Below, piece by piece: positions 38,001 to 46,180 of a stretch of DNA of 52,082 nt (position 1 is its first letter; every line of letters begins with the position of its first letter). Under the pieces are notes generated by a model, which searched no databases, was not told the origin of the DNA, and saw only the letters and a program-made list of their open reading frames with translations. The translations under genes were made by a program, and so were the position numbers. The DNA comes from an uncultured Pelagibacteraceae bacterium (lineage in GTDB: Bacteria; Pseudomonadota; Alphaproteobacteria; Pelagibacterales; Pelagibacteraceae): positions 1 to 52,082 of the forward strand of contig CACJTU010000008.1 in assembly GCA_902596375.1 (NCBI GenBank), in the 5' to 3' direction.

Positions 38001-39437
38001 TTAATTTACTCTTGATAACTTATTAGAATTTATTTCTACAAAACATTTCATCAATAAATTTTTTGCTATCTCTAGTCTGTATTCTTTACTAGCCCTCATG
38101 TCTCCAATAGGACTTAAATCTTTTTCTAAATATTTTTTCGCTTGATCAAAAGTATTGATGGTAAGAGGTTTATTTTTAAGAATTTTTTCACATGCTTTAG
38201 CTCTTTTTGGTACAGCAGCCATGCCTCCATATGCAATATAAACCTCTTTAATTTTATTATTATTAATCTCAAAATTAAAAGATCCACAAACAGATGAAAT
38301 ATCATCATCAAATCTTTTTGATATCTTAAATGCCTTAAAAATATTTTTCTTAAATAATGGTATTTTTATTGAATGTATAAATTCATTGTTTTTTAATTTA
38401 GTTTTTCTGTAATCAAGAAAAAAATTATTTAAAGGTATCACTTTTCTTTTGTTAAAACTTTCAATTAAAACCTCTGCGTTTAAAGATAATAGAATTGGCA
38501 GTGAGTCACCAATTGGAGATGCTGTTGCAATATTGCCACCTATAGTTCCAACATTTCGAATTTGAACAGACCCATATCTTTTTAGAACCAAATAAAAATC
38601 TGGATAATATTTTTTAATTTCTTTTTCAAATTTTATTAAAGGTGTAGCAGAACCAACTTCTAAATAATTTTTACTTACTTTAATAAAATCTAATTCATTA
38701 ATTTCTTTTAAATCAATTATAAACGGAATTTCTTTTCTTTCTTTTGTGACTTTTAAAGATAAGTCAGTTCCACCAGCAAGAAAACTAAAATTAGAATGTT
38801 TTTTAATTATACCTTTTAAATCTTTAATATTTTTTGGTGAAAAATAAATTTTATCATCTTTTTTAATATAAATATTTTTTGATTTAATTTTTTTTAATTG
38901 TTGAATAACTTTATTTTTATTTTTAGAAAATTGATCATTTTTATTTAGTTTATTTAAACTTTTTGCAGCATCAATTATGGGTCTGTAACCAGTACAACGA
39001 CATAAATTACCAGATATAGAATCTGATATTAATTCGTTATTAAGATTTTTGTTATTTTTAAACATTGAAAATAACGACATAACAAATCCTGGTGTGCAGA
39101 AACCACATTGCGAGCCATGAAATTTCACCATTGCATCTTGCACAGGATGAAGTTGTCCATTTTTAGAAACTAAATCTTCGACAATTATAAGTTGTTTACC
39201 ATTCAGTGTTGGTACAAAAGAAATACAAGAATTAATTGCTTTATATTCAATTTTATTATCGACTAATTCACCTAAAACAATTGTACATGCGCCACAACCA
39301 CCCTCTGAACATCCTTCTTTAGTTCCAGTCTTTTTTAATTCAGTTCTAATATAATTAAGTAACGTTTGATTTGGATCGGGATTTTTAATTACTATAAGCT
39401 TGTCATTTAATAGAAATTTAACAGAACTCGATATCAC
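38001..39437 (-). CDS. xdhA: Xanthine dehydrogenase, iron-sulfur and FAD subunit
   Basis: The 478 residues hold two [2Fe-2S] clusters and FAD. The plant-type cluster is CSEGGCGAC (Cys43, 48, 51) plus Cys71; the second uses Cys111 and Cys114 (CGFC) and Cys146, Cys148 (CRC). The FAD domain has LAGGTDLSL and SVQIRNVGTIGGNIATASPIGDSLP. The start is GTG, placed directly after the HIU hydrolase stop (TAAGTG). It passes electrons from the molybdenum subunit to NAD. Confidence 0.95.
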   Translation of the reverse strand: MISSSVKFLLNDKLIVIKNPDPNQTLLNYIRTELKKTGTKEGCSEGGCGACTIVLGELVDNKIEYKAINSCISFVPTLNGKQLIIVEDLVSKNGQLHPVQDAMVKFHGSQCGFCTPGFVMSLFSMFKNNKNLNNELISDSISGNLCRCTGYRPIIDAAKSLNKLNKNDQFSKNKNKVIQQLKKIKSKNIYIKKDDKIYFSPKNIKDLKGIIKKHSNFSFLAGGTDLSLKVTKERKEIPFIIDLKEINELDFIKVSKNYLEVGSATPLIKFEKEIKKYYPDFYLVLKRYGSVQIRNVGTIGGNIATASPIGDSLPILLSLNAEVLIESFNKRKVIPLNNFFLDYRKTKLKNNEFIHSIKIPLFKKNIFKAFKISKRFDDDISSVCGSFNFEINNNKIKEVYIAYGGMAAVPKRAKACEKILKNKPLTINTFDQAKKYLEKDLSPIGDMRASKEYRLEIAKNLLMKCFVEINSNKLSRVN

Positions 39438-39788
39438 TTAACTACCTCTATAAGTAGAGTAACTCCAAGGTGAAACAAGTAAAGGAACATGATAATGCTG
39501 TGAGGGATCTGAAATACCAAATCTTATCACAACATCATCCAAAAATGGTACATCGCTAGCTGAAGATATATTTTTAAAATAGTCGCCAATATGAAAAATT
39601 AATTCATATTTACCCTTAATGAAAACATCTCCCTCTGCTAATGGTGAATTAGCTCTACCATCATCATTGAGTTTTGTTGACGTTAATTTTTTTCGTTCTG
39701 AATTATTAATATAAAACAACTCAACTAGGATATCTTTGCCAGGTTTACCAGAATACACATCTAAAACATGAGTTGTGAGCTTTGTCAT
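39438..39788 (-). CDS. uraH: 5-hydroxyisourate hydrolase (transthyretin-like)
   Basis: HIUase hydrolyses 5-hydroxyisourate, the product of urate oxidation, to OHCU. The 116 residues have the N-terminal TTHVLDVYSGKPG (His7), Arg45 in DDGRANSP, the histidine pair HYHVPLLVSPWSYSTYRGS, and the diagnostic YRGS C-terminus. There is no signal peptide, so it is cytoplasmic. It is the first gene of the left operon; its start lies 47 bases from the divergent uraD start. Confidence 0.95.
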   Translation of the reverse strand: MTKLTTHVLDVYSGKPGKDILVELFYINNSERKKLTSTKLNDDGRANSPLAEGDVFIKGKYELIFHIGDYFKNISSASDVPFLDDVVIRFGISDPSQHYHVPLLVSPWSYSTYRGS

Positions 39789-39835
39789 AAAATTATAGTA
39801 TCATTTAATTTCAAACTTAAATTTTTAAAAGTTAT

Positions 39836-40333
39836 ATGAGAACAATAGATAACATTAACGATCTTAACAAGTCTGATTTTTTGTCTATATTTGGTAATGT
39901 TTTTGAAAAAACTGAGTCAGTTGCTATGGAAGCTTTTGAGTTAAAACCATTTAAAAACTTTGAAGATATTGTGTCTAAAATGCTTGATATTTATGAAAAT
40001 TACGAAAAGAATAAAATTTTAGACATTTTAAATGCTCATCCTGAGCTTGCTGTAGCAAAAAAAATGACCTCTGAATCTATATCAGAACAAGCCTCTGCAA
40101 AATTGAACCAATGTTCAAATGATGAATATGAAGAATTTAAAAAATTAAATTCAGAATATAAAAAAAAGTTTAATTTTCCTTTTATAATTGCTGTAAAAGG
40201 TAAAGATAAAAATGAAATTTTGAATAATTTTAGACAAAGAATACAAAGTGATGTAGAAAATGAATTCCTTGAAGCAAAAAAACAAGTAAAAAAAATCGCA
40301 ACCTTTCGTTTGAATGAAATAAATAAAAAATGA
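39836..40333 (+). CDS. uraD: OHCU decarboxylase
   Basis: The enzyme decarboxylates 2-oxo-4-hydroxy-4-carboxy-5-ureidoimidazoline to S-allantoin. The 165 residues are all helical in appearance, with the catalytic AHPELA (His68, Glu70) and the family run ESISEQASAKLNQCSNDEYEEFKKLNSEYKKKFNFPFIIAVKGK. It opens the right operon uraD-alc-allA-puuE, all joined by 4-base overlaps. Confidence 0.93.
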   Translation: MRTIDNINDLNKSDFLSIFGNVFEKTESVAMEAFELKPFKNFEDIVSKMLDIYENYEKNKILDILNAHPELAVAKKMTSESISEQASAKLNQCSNDEYEEFKKLNSEYKKKFNFPFIIAVKGKDKNEILNNFRQRIQSDVENEFLEAKKQVKKIATFRLNEINKK

Positions 40334-41316
40334 AAAAATTTATAAATGCAAAAATGATTAACTTAGCGGATCCAAGAATTGGATCTAAAGTTATATTTAA
40401 GACTGACGATTTTTTTGCAGCTGCTCATAGAATATTAAACATCGAAACTCCAGTTTTTAAAGATGGATTGTTTGACAAACATGGTAAATGGATGGATGGA
40501 TGGGAAACAAGGAGAAGAAGATCAAAAGGTTTTGATTATTTAATTTTAAAACTTGGTAAACCCGGAAAGATATTTGATATAGACATTGACACAACACACT
40601 TCAATGGAAATCAGCCAACACATGCTTCGTTAGAGGGTTGCTTAAGTAAAACAAAACCTAATAAGAAAACAAAATGGATTTCTTTACTGAGCAAAAAAAA
40701 ACTTGGGCCAAGCCGAAACCATAACTTCAAATCAAACAACAAATCTGTTTTTAATTATATAAGACTAAACATTTTTCCAGATGGTGGAGTTGCAAGACTA
40801 AGGCTTTATGGAAAAATTGAAATGGAGAAAAACTTTTTAAATAACAAAACTATCAACCTTACATCTGTTTTAAATGGCGCTTCAATTATTGGTTGTAATA
40901 ATGAACATTTCGGCAGGGCTGAAAATATCATAGCACCTGGTAAAGGGAAAAATATGGGAGATGGTTGGGAAACAAGAAGAAGTAGAGGAAAAAACTTTGA
41001 TTGGCTTATAATAAAATTTGGAAAACCAGGATTAATAAAAAAACTAGAGATAGATACCCATCATTTTAAAGGAAACTATCCCGATAGTTGTTCAATTCAA
41101 ACTGCAAGCATTTCAAAAGATCTGTCCAATAAATCAATTGTCAATAATTCAAAAAATTGGAAGTTTATTTTAAATAAGTCAAAACTGTCAGCTCACAAGA
41201 AACATATTTTTAAAAAATTCTTAATTAAGAGAAGTAAGGAAAATTATCTTAAAATAAATATCTATCCAGACGGTGGAATTTCAAGAATAAGGGCATTCGG
41301 AAATTTTGTTAGATGA
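40330..41316 (+). CDS. alc: Allantoicase
   Basis: Allantoicase splits allantoate into ureidoglycolate and urea. The 328 residues contain the expected internal duplication: DGWETRRRRSKGFDYLILKLGKPG with IDTTHFNGNQP in the first half (about residues 55-100), and DGWETRRSRGKNFDWLIIKFGKPG with IDTHHFKGNYP in the second (about 215-260). Each half ends with a PDGG..R.R.(F/Y)G strand. Both repeats look intact. It overlaps uraD and allA by 4 bases. Confidence 0.95.
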   Translation: MKKFINAKMINLADPRIGSKVIFKTDDFFAAAHRILNIETPVFKDGLFDKHGKWMDGWETRRRRSKGFDYLILKLGKPGKIFDIDIDTTHFNGNQPTHASLEGCLSKTKPNKKTKWISLLSKKKLGPSRNHNFKSNNKSVFNYIRLNIFPDGGVARLRLYGKIEMEKNFLNNKTINLTSVLNGASIIGCNNEHFGRAENIIAPGKGKNMGDGWETRRSRGKNFDWLIIKFGKPGLIKKLEIDTHHFKGNYPDSCSIQTASISKDLSNKSIVNNSKNWKFILNKSKLSAHKKHIFKKFLIKRSKENYLKINIYPDGGISRIRAFGNFVR

Positions 41317-41804
41317 AAATAATAAAAGCAAAAAAAATTACTAAAAAAAATTTTTCTAAATTTGGTCAATTAATAGATACGTCAAAAAAAAATCCTATTA
41401 ATATTAATGATGGTTATGCAAAAAGATTTGATAATTTGATTAACGTAGATGCATCTAAAAACAAAGGGAAAGCAATTGTTAGTATTTTTAAAGCAAAAAA
41501 AAGAAGGTTTCCTATGAAAATTGATATGATGGAAAAACATCCTTTAGGAAGCCAAGCCTTTATACCAATGGAAGATACAAAATTTTTAGTATTTGTAGCA
41601 CCAAAAGGAGATAAACCAGATGTAAATAAAATCCAATCCTTTTTAGTCCCAAAACAAACTGGGGTTAATTACAATGCTGGTATTTGGCACTTTCCATTGA
41701 TCTCTATGAAAAATATGAATTTTCTAATTGTTGATAGAAAAGGAAAAGGAAACAATCTTGTTATTTATAAATTTAAAAAAGATAAAATTATTTTGAAAAA
41801 ATGA
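41313..41804 (+). CDS. allA: Ureidoglycolate lyase
   Basis: The enzyme releases glyoxylate and urea from ureidoglycolate. The 163-residue cupin-like protein begins KIIKAKKITKKNFSKFGQLID, with MMEKHPLGSQAFIPMEDTKFLVFVAP and NYNAGIWHFPLISMKNMNFLIVDR matching the AllA fold landmarks. It sits between allantoicase and allantoinase, which supports the assignment. Confidence 0.92.
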   Translation: MKIIKAKKITKKNFSKFGQLIDTSKKNPININDGYAKRFDNLINVDASKNKGKAIVSIFKAKKRRFPMKIDMMEKHPLGSQAFIPMEDTKFLVFVAPKGDKPDVNKIQSFLVPKQTGVNYNAGIWHFPLISMKNMNFLIVDRKGKGNNLVIYKFKKDKIILKK

Positions 41805-42700
41805 AAAAAAAATACCCAAGAGATTTGGTGGGATATGGTTCCAAAAAAATTAAGGTAAAGTGGCCTGGTAATGCTAAGTTAGCTTTGCAATTTGTGCTTA
41901 ATTACGAGGAGGGAGCAGAAAATTGTACTCTTCATGGTGATAAAACTTCAGAAGTATTTTTATCAGAAATTATAGGAGCAAAACCAATTAAAGGTCGACA
42001 CTTAAATATGGAATCAATTTATGAATATGGATCAAGAAGAGGGTTTTGGAGAATTCATGATCTATTTAATAAAAAGAAAATTCCACTTACTATTTTTGGA
42101 GTTGGTATGGCATTGGAAAGAAATAAAGAAGTTTGTTTGGCTATAAAAAAAGCAAATTATGAAGTTGCTAGTCATGGGTGGAGATGGATTGACTATCAAA
42201 ATGTATCAAAGAAAAAAGAAAAGAATGATATGGAGCTTGCAGTCAAATCTATAAAAAAGATTTTTGGTAATCAACCTGCTGGTTGGTACACAGGTAGGTG
42301 TAGCGAAAATACTTTAGATTTAGTAATTGATAATGGTAATTTTTTATACTGTAGTGACACATACAGTGATGATCTTCCTTACTGGATAAAAAAAGGTAAT
42401 AAAAAACAACTAATGGTTCCTTACACACTTGATAACAATGATATGAGGTTTGCAACCAATCAAGGATTTAATTCAGGTGAACAATTTTATAATTATTTAA
42501 AAGATAGTTTCGATGCTCTTTATGAGGAAGGAAAAACTTCACCAAAGATGATGTCGGTTGGCTTGCATTGTAGATTAATTGGAAGACCTGGTAGAATACA
42601 GTCTCTTAAAAAATTTTTAAATTACATCAAAAAATTTAAGGATATTTGGATCTGCAAAAGAGTAGATATAGCTAAACATTGGATAAAAAATTATAGTTAA
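41801..42700 (+). CDS. puuE: PuuE-type allantoinase (polysaccharide-deacetylase fold)
   Basis: The 299 residues belong to the carbohydrate-esterase 4 fold and match PuuE, the metal-independent allantoinase that opens allantoin to allantoate. It starts YPRDLVGYGSKKIKVKWPGNAKLALQFVLNYEEGAE and has YEYGSRRGFWRIHDLF, EVASHGWRWIDYQNV, QPAGWYTGRCSENTLDL and CSDTYSDDLPYWI. It replaces the unrelated amidohydrolase allantoinase (AllB). It is the last gene of the right operon. Confidence 0.93.
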   Translation: MKKKYPRDLVGYGSKKIKVKWPGNAKLALQFVLNYEEGAENCTLHGDKTSEVFLSEIIGAKPIKGRHLNMESIYEYGSRRGFWRIHDLFNKKKIPLTIFGVGMALERNKEVCLAIKKANYEVASHGWRWIDYQNVSKKKEKNDMELAVKSIKKIFGNQPAGWYTGRCSENTLDLVIDNGNFLYCSDTYSDDLPYWIKKGNKKQLMVPYTLDNNDMRFATNQGFNSGEQFYNYLKDSFDALYEEGKTSPKMMSVGLHCRLIGRPGRIQSLKKFLNYIKKFKDIWICKRVDIAKHWIKNYS

Positions 42701-42708
42701 AATTTTTA

Positions 42709-43032
42709 TTATTGTTCCGCAGCTATAGAAGTATAGTGAGCAACCGCTTCTATTTCCTCATGAGTAAGAATGCCCTCCATTGCAGGCATTACTCCTATAC
42801 CGTTTCTAACTGCCATTATAATTCTTTGAATATCAGGTCTAATTTCATTTAAATTTGGACCCACCATTGCGTTTGATTCAGCATCTGAGAGCATATGGCA
42901 TGCTGCACAATTTCCTGCTCCCAGAAAAACTTCTTTTCCCTTATTAAACAATTCATCAGCATTAACGTGAGTTAATGATGAAAATATCAAAAATAATGAT
43001 GCACTAAAGAAATTTAAAAATAATTTTTTCAC
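42709..43032 (-). CDS. Secreted class I cytochrome c
   Basis: The 107 residues begin with a Sec signal peptide (cleavage about after THVNA, before DELF). The haem motif is CAACH (Cys42, Cys45, His46), and a methionine in VMPAMEG (Met82 or Met85) is the likely sixth ligand. The order is that of short mono-haem c-type cytochromes. It ends 8 bases from puuE on the opposite strand. PuuD in this locus lacks its own cytochrome domain, so this protein may be its periplasmic electron acceptor. That is an inference from position. Confidence 0.9.
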   Translation of the reverse strand: MKKLFLNFFSASLFLIFSSLTHVNADELFNKGKEVFLGAGNCAACHMLSDAESNAMVGPNLNEIRPDIQRIIMAVRNGIGVMPAMEGILTHEEIEAVAHYTSIAAEQ

Positions 43033-43075
43033 ATAAATTTGGTATCATAATTAAAAAAATTTAAAAAGGAGAATT

Positions 43076-43363
43076 ATGAAAGCTTATTGGGTTGCAAATT
43101 ACACTGAAATAAAAGATGACGAAAGACTTAAAAAATATGCCGTTAAAGCAAAAGAAGCGGTTGAAAAATATTCTGGAAAAATAATAGCGAGAAGTGCAAA
43201 TAATGTAACTTTAGAAGGTAGGGAAATGGTGAGAGTAGCACTTGCAGAATTTCCAGATATTGAAACAGCAAAAAATTGTTACAATTCCGAAGAGTATGTT
43301 GAAGCTAGAAAACATTTAGAAAATAATGCTACTAGAGAACACATAATTTTTGAGGGAATGTAA
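43076..43363 (+). CDS. DUF1330 family protein
   Basis: The 95 residues form the ferredoxin-like dimeric alpha/beta-barrel fold of DUF1330: KAYWVANYTEIKDDERLKKYAVKAKEAVEKYSGKIIARS and VALAEFPDIETAKNCYNSEEYVEARKHLENNATREHIIFEG. Members have no settled activity. AAGGAG precedes the ATG. It is divergent from the cytochrome gene by 43 bases. Confidence 0.88.
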   Translation: MKAYWVANYTEIKDDERLKKYAVKAKEAVEKYSGKIIARSANNVTLEGREMVRVALAEFPDIETAKNCYNSEEYVEARKHLENNATREHIIFEGM

Positions 43364-43375
43364 GCTGATAAAGAC

Positions 43376-44011
43376 TTAATATTGAATAGGTTCTGGATCT
43401 ATACTTCTCCATAAATACCAAGTTGCAACAGAACAGTAAGGGGAAAACTTTTTGTTTAGATATTTTACGTAACTTTCTGGGGGCAGATATTTTTTATTAA
43501 AATTTTTTGAAATAGCTCTTAACAAACCAATATCCTGGATTGGCCAAATATTAGGACGATTATAAGTAAATAATAAAATCATTTCTGCTGACCATCTTCC
43601 AATTTGTCTTAATTGAGAAAGATAAATTATAGCATCTTCATCAGACATATTTGAAATAAGTCTTGGATTAAACTCTTTGCTTAATATTTTTTGGGCTAAA
43701 CTTTTTATTCCTTTTACTTTCTGTCTACTTAGACCACAACTTTTGAGCTGAATAGTAGATAACTTGCTTACTGTTTTTGCATTAATTTTATTTTTACATT
43801 TTTTCTTAAATTTTAAAAAAACTGAATTAGCAGCAGCAACGCTAATTTGTTGACCAATTATACTTTTACATAGAGAGAAGAAAACATCTTTTCTTGATGT
43901 TAGAACAGTTTCTGAAGGAGATTTATATTTTTTAATCAAAGAAGACATGGTTTTGTCTTTTTGAGATAAATATTTTTTTGCTTTATTCCAATATATTGGA
44001 GTTTTACTCAT
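43376..44011 (-). CDS. DNA-3-methyladenine glycosylase II (AlkA-like)
   Basis: The 211-residue HhH-GPD glycosylase removes alkylated bases. The helix-hairpin-helix is at about residues 133-147 (LRQIGRWSAEMILLF), and the catalytic Asp160 lies in IWPIQDIGLLRAI. IIGQQISVAAANSVF is also typical of AlkA. The N-terminal TBP-like domain of E. coli AlkA is absent, so it is the short form common in bacteria. It overlaps the EamA transporter gene by 8 bases. Confidence 0.9.
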   Translation of the reverse strand: MSKTPIYWNKAKKYLSQKDKTMSSLIKKYKSPSETVLTSRKDVFFSLCKSIIGQQISVAAANSVFLKFKKKCKNKINAKTVSKLSTIQLKSCGLSRQKVKGIKSLAQKILSKEFNPRLISNMSDEDAIIYLSQLRQIGRWSAEMILLFTYNRPNIWPIQDIGLLRAISKNFNKKYLPPESYVKYLNKKFSPYCSVATWYLWRSIDPEPIQY

Positions 44012-44885
44012 GACGTGAAACAGATAACTTTTTTTTCAAATACATCTCTCTTCTAAATATAATAATAGATGAAACAATAACCAATAAAGCACCTAATAAA
44101 GTTTTAGAAGTTGGTATTTCATTCCAAATAAAATATCCAAAAATTATTGCAAATACTAATCCAAGATATTTTAAAGGGGAAACTAAACTTACCTCTGAAT
44201 ATTTGTAAGATTGTGATAACCATAAATTAGCGAGACCACCTAATATACCGACCATAGATAACAAAAATAAATCAATTAAACTTGGCAAAATCCATCCCTG
44301 ATAGAAAGATAGAAAACTTAAAAGCATTATTGAAAATGAAAAGAAAAAACTAATCAACCAGGCAGGTTCAGTTGATGATAATTTTCTTATAGCAATAGCA
44401 ACGTAAGATAGACCTAAGCAAAAAATTATTGGATAAATATAATATAAATTTAAAGAGCTAAAACCTGGTTCAGTTATGAAAATTATACCAACAAATCCAA
44501 CTAGTACTGCTAACCATCGATAAATACCAACTTTTTCTTTTAATAAAAAAATTGAAAATATTGTTATAAATATTGGTGCTGCAAAAGATATACTTACAAC
44601 TGTTGCCAAAGGTAAATTTCTTAATGCTACAAATATAGAAACTAAAGCAATTAATCCTGCTAAACATCTTTTAAAATGAAGGAAGGGTCTAGTTGTTTTA
44701 TAAAAATCTAAATATCTGTCTTTAGGAATAAGAAATAAAATAGGAATTATTCCACAAAATCCTCTGAAAAATAATACTTGTCCAACGGGATAATCCTCAG
44801 ACCATTTAACAATCACATCCATAAGTGAAAATGCACATACCGATATGAACATGTAAAAAAAGCCTAATTGATTTTTTGATAGCAT
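44004..44885 (-). CDS. EamA/DMT-family transporter
   Basis: The 293 residues have ten hydrophobic segments in two EamA repeats. Landmarks are SLMDVIVKWSEDYPVGQVLFFRGFCGIIP, the NLPLATVVSISFAAPIF loop and the second-half LVSPLKYLGLVFAIIFGYFIWNEIPTSKTLLGALLVI. Substrates of this superfamily range from amino acids to nucleobases and cannot be read from sequence. The C-terminus is a basic tail. Confidence 0.85.
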   Translation of the reverse strand: MLSKNQLGFFYMFISVCAFSLMDVIVKWSEDYPVGQVLFFRGFCGIIPILFLIPKDRYLDFYKTTRPFLHFKRCLAGLIALVSIFVALRNLPLATVVSISFAAPIFITIFSIFLLKEKVGIYRWLAVLVGFVGIIFITEPGFSSLNLYYIYPIIFCLGLSYVAIAIRKLSSTEPAWLISFFFSFSIMLLSFLSFYQGWILPSLIDLFLLSMVGILGGLANLWLSQSYKYSEVSLVSPLKYLGLVFAIIFGYFIWNEIPTSKTLLGALLVIVSSIIIFRREMYLKKKLSVSRHE

Positions 44886-44919
44886 ATGATTAACTTTAGA
44901 TTAATTAAGTTAATTATCA

Positions 44920-45363
44920 ATGGAAATAGCAATTTTAGGATTAGGATGTTTTTGGGGACCAGAAATTAAGTTTAGTAAACTTGATGGAGTTATAAAAACA
45001 GAGGTAGGTTATTGTGGAGGTCATAATGCTGAAACAAATTATAAAGAAGTATGCACAGGCACAACAAATCATGCAGAAGTAGTAAAATTAGATTTTGATC
45101 CTAATGTAATTTCTTACGAGAAAATTCTTGAATATTTTTTTGAAATTCATGATCCAACAACATTAAATTCTCAAGGACCAGATTTCGGAACTCAATATAG
45201 AAGTGAAATATTTTATCTAAATGATCAGCAAAAAATTACTGCTGAAAAAATGATAGAAAAAGAAAACGTCAAATTATCAGGAAAAGTAGTAACAAAAACT
45301 TCTTTAGTTAAAAATTATTGCCCAGCTGAAGAGTATCACCAAAGATATTTGGAAAAAAGATAA
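44920..45363 (+). CDS. msrA: Peptide methionine-S-sulfoxide reductase A
   Basis: MsrA repairs oxidised methionine. The active-site Cys10 is in GLGCFWGPE, followed by VGYCGGHNAETNYKEVCTGTTNHAEVV and the C-terminal PAEEYHQRYLEKR. At 147 residues it ends immediately after the YHQ block, lacking the C-terminal resolving cysteines of longer forms; extra cysteines at NYCPAEE and KEVCTG may serve instead. Confidence 0.92.
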   Translation: MEIAILGLGCFWGPEIKFSKLDGVIKTEVGYCGGHNAETNYKEVCTGTTNHAEVVKLDFDPNVISYEKILEYFFEIHDPTTLNSQGPDFGTQYRSEIFYLNDQQKITAEKMIEKENVKLSGKVVTKTSLVKNYCPAEEYHQRYLEKR

Positions 45364-45364
45364 A

Positions 45365-46177
45365 ATGTCATTAGTTGATACAAGTTGGTTAGAAAATAAT
45401 ATTGATAAAGTAAAAATCATTGATTGCTCATGGCATATGCCTCAAACTCAAAGAAACGGTTTTGAGGAATATACAAAGGAACACATTCCAAATGCTATTT
45501 TTTTTGATTTAGATAAAAATTCCAAATTAGATACTGATTTACCACATATGCTTACCGATACTAAATCTTGGGAAAAAATAATGAGTAATATGGGTATAGA
45601 AAATAATGATCGAATAATAGTTTACGATAACTCTGATGTTATTAGTTCTTGTAGATGTTGGTACAATTTAATTTATTATGGACATGACCCTAAACTAGTT
45701 CATGTTCTAGATGGTGGATTAAAAAAATGGAAAAAAGAAAATAAATCTACAGATAACAAAAAAGTGATCACTCAAACTTCTAACTATACATCTAAAGAAA
45801 ATAAAGAACTTGTTAAAAATAAAAAACAAATAGATGAAAATATTGATACGGGAGAATTTAATGTTGTTGATGCAAGAAGTAGAGAAAGATTTGAAGGCAA
45901 AGTTGTTGAACCAAGGAAAGGTCTTAGAAGTGGTTCAATAAAAAATTCTTTTTGCCTACCCTTTTCTGAATTAGTAAACGAAGACCATACTTTCGTTAGT
46001 AAAGATAAAATAATGGAAAAATTTAAGTCCTTTAAATTTGACCATGATAAAAATCTAGTATTTTCATGTGGTTCTGGAGTGACTGCAAGTGTATTGGCAC
46101 TAGCTTATTCTTTAATAAATGCTAAATATATGCCGACAATTTACGATGGCTCTTGGGCTGAATACGGAAAAAATTAA
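45365..46177 (+). CDS. sseA: Sulfurtransferase, 3-mercaptopyruvate/thiosulfate type
   Basis: The 270 residues hold two rhodanese domains. The first (about 1-125) is inactive; the second carries catalytic Cys235 in VFSCGSGVTASV, the CGSGVTA form typical of SseA mercaptopyruvate sulfurtransferases. VVDARSRERFEGKVVEPRKGLRSGSI is the linker landmark. It starts 1 base after msrA, suggesting a shared sulfur or oxidative-stress operon. Confidence 0.9.
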   Translation: MSLVDTSWLENNIDKVKIIDCSWHMPQTQRNGFEEYTKEHIPNAIFFDLDKNSKLDTDLPHMLTDTKSWEKIMSNMGIENNDRIIVYDNSDVISSCRCWYNLIYYGHDPKLVHVLDGGLKKWKKENKSTDNKKVITQTSNYTSKENKELVKNKKQIDENIDTGEFNVVDARSRERFEGKVVEPRKGLRSGSIKNSFCLPFSELVNEDHTFVSKDKIMEKFKSFKFDHDKNLVFSCGSGVTASVLALAYSLINAKYMPTIYDGSWAEYGKN

Positions 46178-46180
46178 CTT

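Noticed and set aside
26609-43032. Purine block as a recently acquired island
   Set aside because: Base composition and gene packing look like the rest of the window, and no integrase, tRNA gene or flanking repeat is visible, so recent transfer is not supported.
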